Below, one piece after another: positions 34,729-43,925 of a DNA stretch of 64,000 bases. The DNA is taken from positions 669,122,753 to 669,186,752 of the forward strand of contig CM062296.1 in the NCBI GenBank assembly GCA_031216915.1. Reading direction: 5' to 3'. Each line of letters opens with the position of its first letter. The stretch's first letter is position 1. The translations under genes and the position numbers were made by a program. The stretch comes from Pictodentalium vernedei (lineage: Eukaryota; Mollusca; Scaphopoda; Dentaliida; Dentaliidae). A model generated the notes under the pieces. It made no database searches. It saw only the letters and a program-made list of their open reading frames with translations, and was not told the DNA's origin.

Positions 34729-35043
34729 GGGGACGTCCAAAATTTTCTCCAAAGTCCAGAGAAGGCCAGAAAGGAATAACCCCAATAAATTATATATCAA
34801 TTTGTTTGGAATGAAACACAGATTTTGTTGAAACTAATATTTGCCATGGAACCGCTAGCATGAAGCAGAAAGCACTGCCTGAAAGTCTACTATGGAATAA
34901 GTAAGAGATCAGATTTTATACAATAAAATACCTTAAAATTATTGAATAGTTAAATTCTGCAATCCTTCTTGTACAGACTCGGAGCAATGTTTTTCTCATC
35001 CTTGCAAGGAACGGACTGCGAGACCAATTGTAATTTAGGATGC

Positions 35044-36250
35044 GATGAGGTAAACGGGGACGATTGGGGGGACCCCGGTGGGGACCCCGGACGTGGCGTC
35101 ATGTCACGTGACTCAGTGGCGCCATGTTATATTGTCATGGTAACCCGCGTGAGCGGCCATCTTGTGACGTCATCCCCATAGTGATACGTAGTGTTAGTGC
35201 GCATGCGCAGCGCGTGTTGTTAGGGTGATACGTGTTTCCGTTGTCCATTTCGTAGAATTACCACAAACAACCCGACAAATTTTACTATTTCGAATTCTTT
35301 CAGAATACTCTTCTTCTATCTATCTATGCAATAGTTTTCGTCTACTTGACTATGTGCCTTTGTCCTGGAGTATACTCCAGTAGAGTAGTAGAGTCTATCA
35401 GCTGGAACAGCTTTGCTTATTATTACTATATTTATCTTTTCTGGACGGTTCTTGTTACTTCTGGCCCTATTCCGAGTACTCTTGTTGTTTCATTTATCTA
35501 GATCGCCCAATCAGATTGCTTGATTTCTCATAATCTGTAAGCTAAACGAGCAGTTACTGAAAAGTCATTGCTCGAATGACTCGAAGTCCATCGAGCAAAT
35601 GAGCTATAGAGCATTTGTTCGTTCGAGTAACTCGCACACACGACTCTTAACCTCATTTCGTAAAAAAAGAATTCTGCTAACCCCCGACGTTACCCAAAAA
35701 GGGATTTTGTCAGTAGAATACCTAGAAACAGGGTTGATGATTTTCCCCAATAAGCTGAAGAGCCAAGGGAGCAATTGTTCGAACGACTCGAAACCCATCG
35801 AGCAAATGAGCCTTGGAGCAATTGCTCGATCGAGTGACTCTACATACTGCTCGAACGACACGAAGTCCATCGAGCAAATGAGCTAACGAGTAATTGCTCG
35901 TTCGAGTGACTCGCACATACGACTCTTCGACTCATTTCAGAAAAAGGGGCGCCTAAGAACAGACGTTTTTTTTTTTTTTTTTAAAAAGAAGGGATTCCGT
36001 AAGTAGGATTTTCCCAAATAAGCTAAAGAGCCAAGAGAATAATTGCGCCAAGAGCAATCGCTCGAACGACTCGAAGCCCATCGAGCAAATAAGCTATAGA
36101 GCAATTGCTCGATCGAGTGACCCCACCTACTGCTCTACGACTTATCTGGGTATTTTAGGATACCTATAGTATTGGACTATTGGAGGACACTTGTTGTAGA
36201 AACCTTACATCCGGGTACTTCATGCTACATCCGGATTCTTCAGTTGGGAT
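35044..36250. repeat. left terminal inverted repeat of the long-TIR element
   Basis: About 1.2 kb. The outer part is GC-rich with cAMP-response-like TGACGTCA words; the inner part has three blocks of CGAGTCGTTCGAGCAATTGC-type repeats. Relative to the right repeat it lacks about 70 bp around CAATATGGCGGCG and a segment near 42950. Confidence 0.88.
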
Positions 36251-36292
36251 AGTAGGTAAAAACAAACAACAGTATATAACATTTCATTCATT

Positions 36293-36298
36293 TTTATT
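36293..36298 (-). promoter_or_regulatory. polyadenylation signal AATAAA after gene C
   Basis: Minus-strand AATAAA lies 21 bp past the gene C stop. It is the only such signal I see close behind a stop codon in the A-B-D-C cassette. Confidence 0.6.
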
Positions 36299-36318
36299 CG
36301 AGTGTACAATTCAATTTA

Positions 36319-37008
36319 TCAAGGCATCATTTTCGCCTTTGTAGTTCTTCTCTCATGGGCTAACCATCTCATCTTCTTGATGGATGGAGCTTCTTCCCAT
36401 TGTCTGGCTAGGTTCTTGATAAAACACGTTCTCTCATTGATAGCTGGTAACTTGGCTTTGTTGGTTGCTTTAATTTCTTGTCTGGCATTTTTGGGTTCCT
36501 CTTTCTTGTCTTTTAGCTGATTAATAGTGGCAACCTCAGTCTTCTGAACATGATTCTTAGTTTCAGTAGAAACTTCAGGCTTCTTCGTAGTGGTAACTTC
36601 GTTCTTTACGGAAGTTGGCATCGCTCTCTTGTCTTCAGACTGATTCGTAACTTCATTCGTAGAGGTAACTTCTTTCTTTATGGGATCTGGCATCATTCTC
36701 TTTTCTTCGTGTTGTTTCGTAATTTGAGTAGTAACTTCATTCTTATTTGTATTGGAAGTATCAGTCAGTTCTTCTGTCTTTATTCTCTTGGTTGTAGTGG
36801 CAACTTAGGTGGTTAATGAACGGCCTGTATCCACACATCTTTGTTTCTTTCCACCAGAATCTAGGTCTAGATTTTTTCACTTGGCTCCATTTACCACAAG
36901 ATTCACTTGGGCCTGTTCTTGGGAAGTCAGCTTTAATCCAGCATCATTCTTGAAGATCTGTATGTGTAAGTCATCTTTGAATCTGAGCACTGTTGTTGAC
37001 ACAGACAT
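36319..37008 (-). pseudogene. gene C: Lys/Glu/Thr-rich protein, two in-frame stops
   Basis: The ATG at 37008 follows the shared leader. The frame would give about 229 residues, but TGA interrupts after residue 43 and TAA about 22 codons later; the frame otherwise stays in register to its natural stop at 36319. The N-terminus MSVSTTVLRFKDDLHIQIFK has alternating hydrophobic residues that could form strands. The C-terminal 125 residues are hydrophilic with repeated KNEVTT/KKEVTS-type phrases and end in a basic, Trp-containing tail (ARQWEEAPSIKKMRWLAHER). No family recognised. Last gene of the cassette, just before AATAAA. The stops mean this copy is dead, unless they are sequencing errors. Confidence 0.6.
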
Positions 37009-37059
37009 CTTCACTCTTCGACGATCAGAACGGAAATGAGTTTATTTTCATACCATCAC

Positions 37060-37072
37060 TCCTTTTATACCC
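37060..37072 (-). promoter_or_regulatory. TATA box of gene C
   Basis: GGGTATAAAAGGA on the minus strand, 61 nt before the gene C ATG and 7 nt after the gene D stop. A leader of the shared type follows (CTCATTTCCGTTCTGATCGT). Confidence 0.75.
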
Positions 37073-37078
37073 TTTTCT

Positions 37079-37589
37079 CTAATCGTCTTCTTCTTCTTCA
37101 TCATCTTCTACTCTGAACGAGTAGTTTGTCATAAGGTTGTCGAACAGAAATCTTCGCTTTTCCAAGGCATATTTCTGGGATTCTTCAAAGTCAAAGTCCT
37201 CTTCTTCACGAAGACGCTTGGCAGTTTCTTGAATTTTCTTGTGTACCGAGTCGTTGCAAAAATTTCTAATGTACACAAGGGTATTAATGTATTTCGCTCT
37301 AATGGCTTCTCTGACACTCTTTTGAAGTGCTCTATATGCTGTTTCAACTGCATCTTATCTATCAATTCCATCCTCGATATATTTGTTCATGAGGTTGTCA
37401 AAATCGTCTTGGTATTAAAAAAAATTGTCATAGGCACTTTGGACGATAGTTCCATCATAGAAACGTCTTCTTCTTCTACTTCTTCTTTCTTCTTCTTCTT
37501 TCTTCTTCTTCTATATCTTCTGACAGTTCCGACGACTCATCCGAGTCCGAATCTCTTGACAAATTTTTTGGTGCACAACTGGATTGCAT
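37079..37589 (-). pseudogene. gene D: acidic-ended helical protein, degraded
   Basis: The ATG at 37589 starts an acidic segment with SDSDESSELSEDIEEEE, which decays into a GAA/AGA repeat with a stop. In the same frame the protein continues (RFYDGTIVQSAYDN), with two more stops before a clean stretch from DAVETAYRALQKSVREAI through ETAKRLREEEDFDFEESQ, ending VEDDEEEEDD. That would be roughly 170 residues with Asp/Glu-rich ends and a helical, charged middle. No family recognised. The start is chosen by position relative to the shared leader. The repeat may have expanded and broken the frame. Confidence 0.55.
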
Positions 37590-37645
37590 TGCGTCCGCTC
37601 TCTTCGAAGGTCAGATTACGAATGACAAGTTGCATATGAGCACGA

Positions 37646-37656
37646 CCCTTTTACAG
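37646..37656 (-). promoter_or_regulatory. TATA-like box of gene D overlapping the gene B stop
   Basis: CTGTAAAAGGG on the minus strand, 66 nt before the gene D start. The TAA in it is the probable original stop codon of gene B. The leader that follows (GTCATTCGTAATCTGACC) resembles the other three. Confidence 0.65.
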
Positions 37657-38077
37657 GATATCTGACACAACATTGATGATGGGTTTGAGTAACTTTCCTA
37701 AAATCCTTCTTTCTGTTTGATCGTCTTCTTTTCCGATAAGATAGTTCTCTCTTTGGTAAGGCAATTCTCCTAATCTGGTGTTTGTATGGGATTAGCTTAG
37801 CTCTCTCAGATTTGGTTATAGGTACCGTCCCCTTGAAGATATTCGAGGCACAATCACATATACATTGTATCAAATCATCATTGGTCGTCTTGATCATAGT
37901 CTTGGCTTCATGTCGATCCGCACCAGATAGGATTCGCAGTGTATCTGAATTTCTGTCTAGTCTTGCAGTGTTGCTCGATTTTTCCGTTTGTCGGTTTGGG
38001 CAAACTTCTTTGTGCCTCTTCATGTTAAACTTTCGGGAAAATGTTTTTCCACAGTACTCGCAGCTATGAATCGCCAT
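37651..38077 (-). pseudogene. gene B: C2H2-type zinc-finger protein, frameshifted tail
   Basis: The ATG at 38077 follows the shared leader. Residues 5-25 form one finger of the C-X2-C-X12-H-X3-C pattern (CEYCGKTFSRKFNMKRHKEV then C). A middle domain follows, containing DDLIQCICDCASNIFKGTVP, which also occurs in gene A, and then a strongly basic stretch with RKRRRSNRKK. Near 37715-37730 the frame is lost; the other frame would supply a short hydrophobic tail ending at the TAA in the gene D TATA box. A basic stretch plus hydrophobic tail recalls small core or membrane-active peptides of some DNA viruses, but that is inference. Likely role: DNA binding, location unknown. Confidence 0.65.
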
Positions 38078-38129
38078 GTCTTCACTCTTTCCTGATCGTA
38101 GAACAAATGAGCATTTGGTGTTGGTACAT

Positions 38130-38141
38130 CCCTTTTATACC
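38130..38141 (-). promoter_or_regulatory. TATA box of gene B overlapping the gene A stop
   Basis: GGTATAAAAGGG on the minus strand, 62 nt before the gene B ATG. The TAA inside TATAA is the stop of gene A's second domain. Leader CTCATTTGTTCTACGATCAG. Confidence 0.8.
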
Positions 38142-38636
38142 CTTTTCAGAGCTAGGACTGGGTTGATAAGCGCCGAGAGAAAGCAACTCTTTCGTAATAT
38201 ACATTTTTTTATATCGGTAGAAATTCCATCATCTGTTAGCAGCTTCAATACATGTTCGTATTTTCTCAGGTCATCAAATTCAGCCAAATTCAGTGGTATC
38301 TTATCTTCGAGGATGTTGGTAGCACATTTACATAAACAGATAATCAAATCTTCATCAGCAGAGCGTAGAACGACATCGAGTTGCTCCTTTTCAGCATCCC
38401 GTAAAAATTCTAAAAGTTCTTTAATCTGTCTGGGCAGTCATTGAATCTCCAGTATCTCTCTGCTCTTCTGTTCTTCGTGGACAGTGATGTTTTTCATGCC
38501 TCTTCCTATTGTGCGGTTGGGTGAACAACTTAGTACAATATCTGCACTGGAGCCGACGATGGTTCTTTTCGTGTCTTCTAGCATTATCCGATCTCGAAAA
38601 TGACTTGGAACAGTATCTGCAACGAACCGGTAACAC
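38135..38636 (-). pseudogene. gene A: two-finger C2H2 protein, paralogue of gene B
   Basis: The frame at 38636-38421 has two classical fingers, CRYCSKSFSRSDNARRH-X3-H and CRYCTKLFTQPHNRKRH-X3-H. A frameshift near 38420-38440 separates it from a second segment (ending at 38135) containing EDLIICLCKCATNILEDKIP, which aligns with the gene B middle domain. The start position is GTG where the paralogues have ATG. The LINE insertion lies in its leader. So gene A has at least three lesions: lost start, frameshift and split promoter. Its order (fingers, then the DLI-C-C-NI domain) matches gene B, pointing to a tandem duplication within the cassette. Confidence 0.65.
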
Positions 38637-38665
38637 GTCTTCACTCGACGACGGTCAGGACACAA

Positions 38666-38676
38666 ATGAGGTTTAA
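38666..38676. repeat. target duplication of the Jockey-like LINE, left copy
   Basis: ATGAGGTTTAA; the second copy is at 42169-42179. Confidence 0.9.
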
Positions 38677-38759
38677 TGAAGAATGAATGAAAGGTTTTAG
38701 CGCGCCGAAGGCGCGCAGGGACGATGTGGGATTTACAAATCCCTCGCGACCCGGTTAAC

Positions 38760-40842
38760 CTTATTTTATTTTAATTGGATCACACAGATCGCGAATGGTA
38801 TCCTGTAGATGATTTTTAATTATGTTTCGGGACTTGCTGGCCGTCCAAATGCCTTTGTCGTCTGAGAACTGCAATAGGTCAACACGGTTTTCCCTTCTTT
38901 TTCTATGTCATTCACATATATTATGAGAAGAAGCGGGCTTAGAACCGACCCTTTAGGTGTTCCCGCTTCGAGTATTACTTCCTCTGACACCTCGCGATTA
39001 ACCCTCACTTTGATTTTTCGGTCAGTTAGAAATGATGATAAGATCCTCAGAATTTTAGTGGGTAATCCCATTTTCGCTAGTTTATATCTAACGCCATTGT
39101 GCCATACCGAGTCGAACGCTTTTTTACACCCAAGAAAAGCGCTGTTCCGATTTCGTTTTGACTAAATGCTGTTTTCATATAATCGACAAGTCTATATACG
39201 TGTTCGATTCCCTCTTTCTGACTCCTATACGCTCTTTGCCATTTGTTGAAAAAGTTGACTGATTCGAGATAGCTGCGAAGTCTCGTAGTGAGAATCCGAT
39301 CAAATATTTTTCCAACACAGCTAAGCAAGCTGATTAGGCGGTAGTTAGAAGGGTTGGTAAGGTCTTTGTCAGGCTTAGGTATCATTACTCCTGTGGCCAC
39401 TTTCCAGCATTTTGGGAAGTACCCACAGGAGAGACAGCAGTTTAGGAGTTTGGTAAGTCTGCAGTAGAAGATGTTGGAGCACTGTTTCATTATTTTGTAA
39501 GAGACTTCATCTTCTCCTGGGGACGAAGATGACTTGCATTTTTTTTATTATACCCATGACCTCTTCTACGCTTATTGGTTCGGTTAATTCATGGTCGTCC
39601 CCGTCTTCATGCCTTTGGTCGAAGTTCGGTTCATTGAAAATTGAGTTGTTATCTTGGACAAATTTATTTACTTTTACCTTAAAATCGTTGTCACATCTGT
39701 TCCCTTCTTGCGGACGATGCGCTTTCTTTAGGCAAGTTCGGCAAAAGCGCTGGCCTTTGCCTTGTCGTCCATGGCCATAGTTCCGTCGCTAATCTTCAGT
39801 GCATTATTATTGGTACTTTTGCTCTTTTGGCCAGTAAGAGTTTTAAATGTATCCCAGAACCTCTTAGGTTCTCTCAGCCCATTTAGGTTTTCTATTGCTT
39901 TTTCCCATCTCACGCGATTGTCGTTAGCTATGGTCTTTTTTACTTCTCCATGTAGGCGATTATACGCGGTTTTAAGTTCTGCTCTTTTCATTTGATCATT
40001 CTCTGATTGGTAAGCCCGGAAAGCTTTTCTTTTTTGTTTGATTATTTGAAGAGTTGTTTGGGTTATTCTGTTTATCCGCGTCTTTACTGTTTGCTTGGGA
40101 CAAATTTCATCTAGTGTACTGTTGATAACCTCGTTAAGATGGGTGCAGGCTTTTTCTAGTTCATGAACATTTAAGAGGTCATTTGCCTTAATTTTTACTT
40201 CGATAATGTTTCTGAAGAGGTTCCAGTCAATTTTATTCACAGGAAGATACCTTGCGGGACCAGTATTACATTTCAAAGTGGCGTGAACCGGCAGGTCATC
40301 ATGCCTAGCTCATCATTCCCTACAAATATGTATTGCATTTGGCTGGTTAGTGATTTGCTGGTGATAATCAACTCTAGGATATCTGACTGATGGAGTGGGT
40401 TGTTGCTTATGTATGTTACGTCTTGATCGTTATTTAACACGAATAGATCGAGTTCTTCAGTGATGTTGAAAAGGGCGTCACCATTAGGCTCAGTCTTATG
40501 ACAACCGAATACTTGGTGTTTGGAATTGAAATCACCCAAGAATATGCAGTGCTTGTACTTTTTGGTAAAGAATTCAAATACTTTCCTGTCTACTGTTGCT
40601 TGTGGCTTGTTATAATATGATATGATGGCCACGTGTTTGTGGTCAAGTTCAATTTCAGCTGCAATCACTTCAGCATTGAGGTGATCGCATGGTATTGTTT
40701 TGTATTTAATCTCCTGCCTTATTAGCAGGGCGACACCGCCACCTTTTTGGACGGGTCGATCTCTTCTAATAATATCAAAACCACATAAAGAGAATTTTTT
40801 GTTTGGTTTAAGTTGGTTTAAGCCATGTTTCGCTAATTCCAA
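38760..40842 (-). pseudogene. LINE ORF2: endonuclease and reverse transcriptase, Jockey group
   Basis: The endonuclease segment (40842-40273) has RPVQKGGGVALLIR, then HCIFLGDFNSKHQVFGC and QSDILELIITSK. After a shift comes the linker (40276-39728) with EPKRFWDTFKTLTGQKSK. RT (39490-38820) has YFPKCWKVATGVMIPKPDKD, NYRLISLLSCVGKIFDRIL, a damaged KAFD region, AGTPKGSVLSPLLLIIYVND and a variant active site in the frame-shifted LQFSDDKGIW. The family nicks DNA and copies its RNA at the target. Several frameshifts make it inactive. The RT thumb and C-terminal region are absent. Phrases such as PKCWK...IPKPDKD and GTPQGSVLSPLL are characteristic of the Jockey clade. Confidence 0.88.
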
Positions 40843-41077
40843 TTACGTCCATATTTTTGAAATAATGTGACATTTGCAAGTTTTTCTGATTAACGCTTCG
40901 AGCGTTCCACTGGACTATTTTTAGTGTATCCATGAATGGTTTAGGAATAACTGTACTAAGTTTATTTAACCCTTAAAATGCTGAATTGTACCATAATACA
41001 AGGTTTCAGCACAACTTATGCTGTGACAAGCACCTTAAGGGTTAAGTTTAATTACTATTTGTCATATTGTTACATAA

Positions 41078-42168
41078 TTATATTTTGTAGACGGCCGCTT
41101 CTAATAGCGTGTGAGATATTTGAGTTTTATATATCTTAGAGGCAGTTTTACTAATCTCTTTGCAAACGTACGAAAGACTGGTGTCAATATGTTTCTTCAT
41201 TATACTGAAAATAGAGCCAGCCATTAGAGTACACGTGGAATAAGGGGAGGATGAGTTCTCGGCATTACTTACATTTAGAGCTTTAAGGTGGATGTTTGTT
41301 TTAACTTTTTTGAAGTGGCTACACCCCAGGTAGTTTCTGGGGTGTTGACCACCGCAGTTGGGGCATTTCAGAGTTGTAGCACTGCATGCCTTCGCGATGT
41401 GTTTGTTACCGCATTCCATACATCGTTGCTCCCCGTTGCACTGTGTGACAAGTGCCCAAATTTCTGACACTTGTGACACTGAACGGGTTGAGGAAGAATA
41501 CGATATTCCTCGGTTCCGTATTCTTTGCCGTTGATAATTACCCCTTTGCTTATCAGATTTAATTTCGTTGCTCTATCAGGGCATTTTACTTTTATTTTCC
41601 AAGTATGATTGTCCGTGGCTTTGGAGATTAGTCTCTCCGACGAGCATCCTTGAAGGGCTTTATCAATCGAGTTTTTTCCGAATTGGGGTTGACGCGTGTG
41701 ATTACGACACAGGGGTTTGGTTGCGGATGGCTCTGTGTCTTGTTGGTTTTATTGGGCACCTTAGGGGGCGTTTTGGTTTTTACTTTGTCGACGTACGTCG
41801 CGCTATCGATTGGGCAAGCTGTCGCATTCACTATTTCCGGCGATGTAGGCTCTGTTGCGTTAACAGAGCCCCCATTTCTTGGTGTGACCACCGAGTCCTT
41901 TTCAGTAGCTGTGCTCTGTGAATTTTGCTTGATAGTTTTTGTCTTCTTGACATGCCGATCAGTAGTCGTACAGAAACCATTTTCGTCTTCGACGTCCACG
42001 GTTTCATCATTTTCACGGAACTCATTCGAGAGTTTCCTTTTCGATCGATTTTGGTTTGGTGATTTTTTCTGTCGCTGCGATTTTGGTATTTTAGCTGAAT
42101 TTTTATCTAACTGAATTTCAACCGCCTCAGCGGGGAGAGCTGCGGCCGTGTTGGTGGCTTCTTCTACT
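41078..42168 (-). pseudogene. LINE ORF1: gag-like protein with CCHC knuckles
   Basis: The N-terminal half (42168 to about 41630) is an open, Lys/Thr/Pro-rich frame including FRENDETVDVEDENGFC and KTKTPPKVPNKTNKTQSH. It lacks an obvious ATG at the 5' end. After frameshifts, the C-terminal half (41479-41078) carries two zinc knuckles, CMECGNKHIAKAC and CPNCGGQHPRNYLGC, typical of Jockey-clade ORF1. Such proteins bind the element RNA. Broken here. Confidence 0.82.
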
Positions 42169-42179
42169 ATGAGGTTTAA
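42169..42179. repeat. target duplication of the Jockey-like LINE, right copy
   Basis: ATGAGGTTTAA, matching 38666-38676. Confidence 0.9.
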
Positions 42180-42192
42180 GCCGAGCTTGCAC

Positions 42193-42204
42193 CCTTTTTA
42201 TATC
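42193..42204 (-). promoter_or_regulatory. TATA box of gene A, cut off by the LINE
   Basis: GATATAAAAAGG on the minus strand at the inner edge of the right TIR. With the LINE and one target copy removed, it would be 63 nt before the gene A start, the same spacing as in genes B, C and D (61-66 nt). Confidence 0.75.
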
Positions 42205-43539
42205 TTTCCCAAACAGAAGTACCCGGATGTAGCATGAAGTACCCGGGTGTAAGGTTTCTACAACGAGTGTCCTCCAATAGTCGAATACCATAGGTATCCT
42301 AACATACCCAGATGAGTCGAAGAGCAGTAGGTGGAGTCACTCGATCAAGCAATTGCTCTATAGCTCATTTGCTCGATGGGCTTCGAGTCGTTCGAACAAT
42401 TGCCCCTGGAGCAATTACTCTCTTGGCTCTTTAGCTTATTTGGGAAAATCCTGCTTACGGAATCCCCCTTTTTAACCCCTCCCCCCAAATCGTCTGTTCT
42501 TAGGCACCCCTTTCTCTGAAATGAGTCGAAGAGTCGTATGTGCGAGTCACTCGAACGAGCAATTACTCGTTAGCTCATTTTGTTCATGGACTTCGAGTCG
42601 TTCGAGCAGTATGTGGAGTCACTCGATCGAGCAATTGCCCTAAGGCTCATTTGCTCGGAGGGTTTCGAGTCGTTCGAGCAATTGCTCATGGAGCAATTAC
42701 TCTCTTGGCTCTTTAGCTTATTGGGGAAAATCATCAACCCTGTTTCTAGGTATCCTACTTACATAATCCCTTTTTGGGAAATGTCGGGGGGTTAGCAGAA
42801 TCCCTTTTTTACGAAATGAGGCGATGAGTCGTGTGTGCGAGTCACGCGAACGAGCAATTGCTCTATAGCTCATTTGCTCGATGGACTTCGAGTCGATCGA
42901 GCAATGACTTTTTAGTGACTGCTCGATAGCTTATTGGCTTTGGGAATGATATAGGTTTTTGTTTTACAGAAGGGAGATAACTGCTTATAGATTATGGGAA
43001 ATCAAGCAATCTGATTGGGTGATCTAGATAAATGAAACAACAAGAGTACTCGGAATAGGGTCAGAACGAACAAGAACAGACCAGAAAAGCTAAATATAGT
43101 AATAATAAGCAAAGCTGTTCCAGTTGATACGCTCTTCTTCTCTACTGGAGTATATTCCAGGACAAAGGGACATGGTCAGGTAGACGAAAACTATTGCATA
43201 GATAGAGAGAAGAAGAGTATTCTGAAAGAATTCGAAATAGTAAAACTTGTCGGGTTGTTTGTGGCTTTGGGTCACATACTAGTAGCAAGCACGCGCTACC
43301 ATAAAAACCAATATGGCGGCGTCCAGTATACAAAATGGACGACGGAAACACGTATCACCTAACAACACGCGCTGCGCATGTTCACTAGCACCATGTATCA
43401 CTATGAGGATGACGTCACAAGATAGCAGTTCACACAGGTTACCATGACAACACAACATGACGCTACTGGGTCACGTGACATGACGTCACTCCCCCCCCCC
43501 CCCCCCCCCCCCCCCCACAATCGGCCCGTTTACCTCATC
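42203..43539. repeat. right terminal inverted repeat of the long-TIR element
   Basis: About 1.34 kb, inverted relative to 35044-36250. Contains the CGAGCAATTGCTC blocks, a TTACTATATTTAGCTTTTCT-type stretch and a C run of about 26 near the outer end, where the left copy has GGGGGGACCCC. Confidence 0.88.
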
Positions 43540-43569
43540 TCCTACTACGTACTTACGTTGGAAGACCCC

Positions 43570-43925
43570 TTTAGACCGTCCAGGGGATACTGAGTAATCG
43601 AAATTCTTGGCAAAGGACGATATCGGAAGATATAAAATCTCTGAATATCAAAACAAATTCTTTCTGATATGAATGATCGATAGGGATCTTATTACAATGA
43701 TATGTCACATAACATTTTCCGATCAAAAGAAAGATCCACCAGGATGTTATCACCATGCTGGAAGTAAAAGTTTTAATGCGTCGACGGGAGGCAATTTTTC
43801 TTTGATAGGACAGATATGTAGAGATTTTATTACCATGATTACAATAGTTTGTTACATAACATTTCCTCATCAAATATTATCACCATGCAAGAAGTAAAAG
43901 TTATAAAATGTCGACGGAAGGCTGT
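43570..43925. repeat. diverged tandem pair, about 125 bp
   Basis: Both units contain ATTAC-ATGATTACAATAG-like words, GTTACATAACATTTYC, CATCA...TTATCACCATGC, GAAGTAAAAGTT and GTCGACGGRAGGC, at about 43680-43795 and 43830-43922. Confidence 0.6.

Larger units (their letters stand above)
38677..42168 (-). mobile_element. Jockey-like LINE, 3.49 kb, 11-bp TSD
   Basis: ATGAGGTTTAA flanks it exactly. On the minus strand it begins near 42168, encodes a gag-like ORF1 and an EN-RT ORF2, and ends with a GC hairpin (TGCGCGCCTTCGGCGCGC) and ATTCATTCTTCAT. ORF2 stops about 30 residues after the RT active-site box, much shorter than usual, so the 3' part of ORF2 is missing. The insertion is in the 5' leader of gene A. 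Confidence 0.92.
35044..43539. mobile_element. long-TIR element carrying four small genes
   Basis: Outer ends GATGAGGTAAACGGG are inverted at both sides. The left repeat (35044-36250) and right repeat (42203-43539) align along their length, including GACATGACGTCA-type segments, GCGCATGCGCAGCGCGTGTT, a motif cluster around CGAGCAATTGCTCG, and TTGGAGGACACTYGTTGTAG near the inner edge. Total 8,496 bp, or about 4,990 bp without the inserted LINE and one target copy. The interior encodes genes A, B, D and C on the minus strand. Large TIRs are known from Polinton/Maverick elements and some viruses, but no polymerase, integrase, ATPase, protease or capsid gene is seen, so the class is unknown. It may be a non-autonomous or cargo-only derivative. 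I could not find a target duplication. Confidence 0.85.

Noticed and set aside
36550-36816. Plus-strand frame opposite gene C (Arg/Phe-rich)
   Set aside because: A shadow of the minus-strand gene, which has the shared promoter, leader and start position.
35044-43539. Calling the long-TIR element a Polinton/Maverick or an integrated virus
   Set aside because: The long TIRs and compact genes are suggestive, but no polymerase B, integrase, ATPase, protease or capsid gene is visible and no 6-bp target duplication was found.
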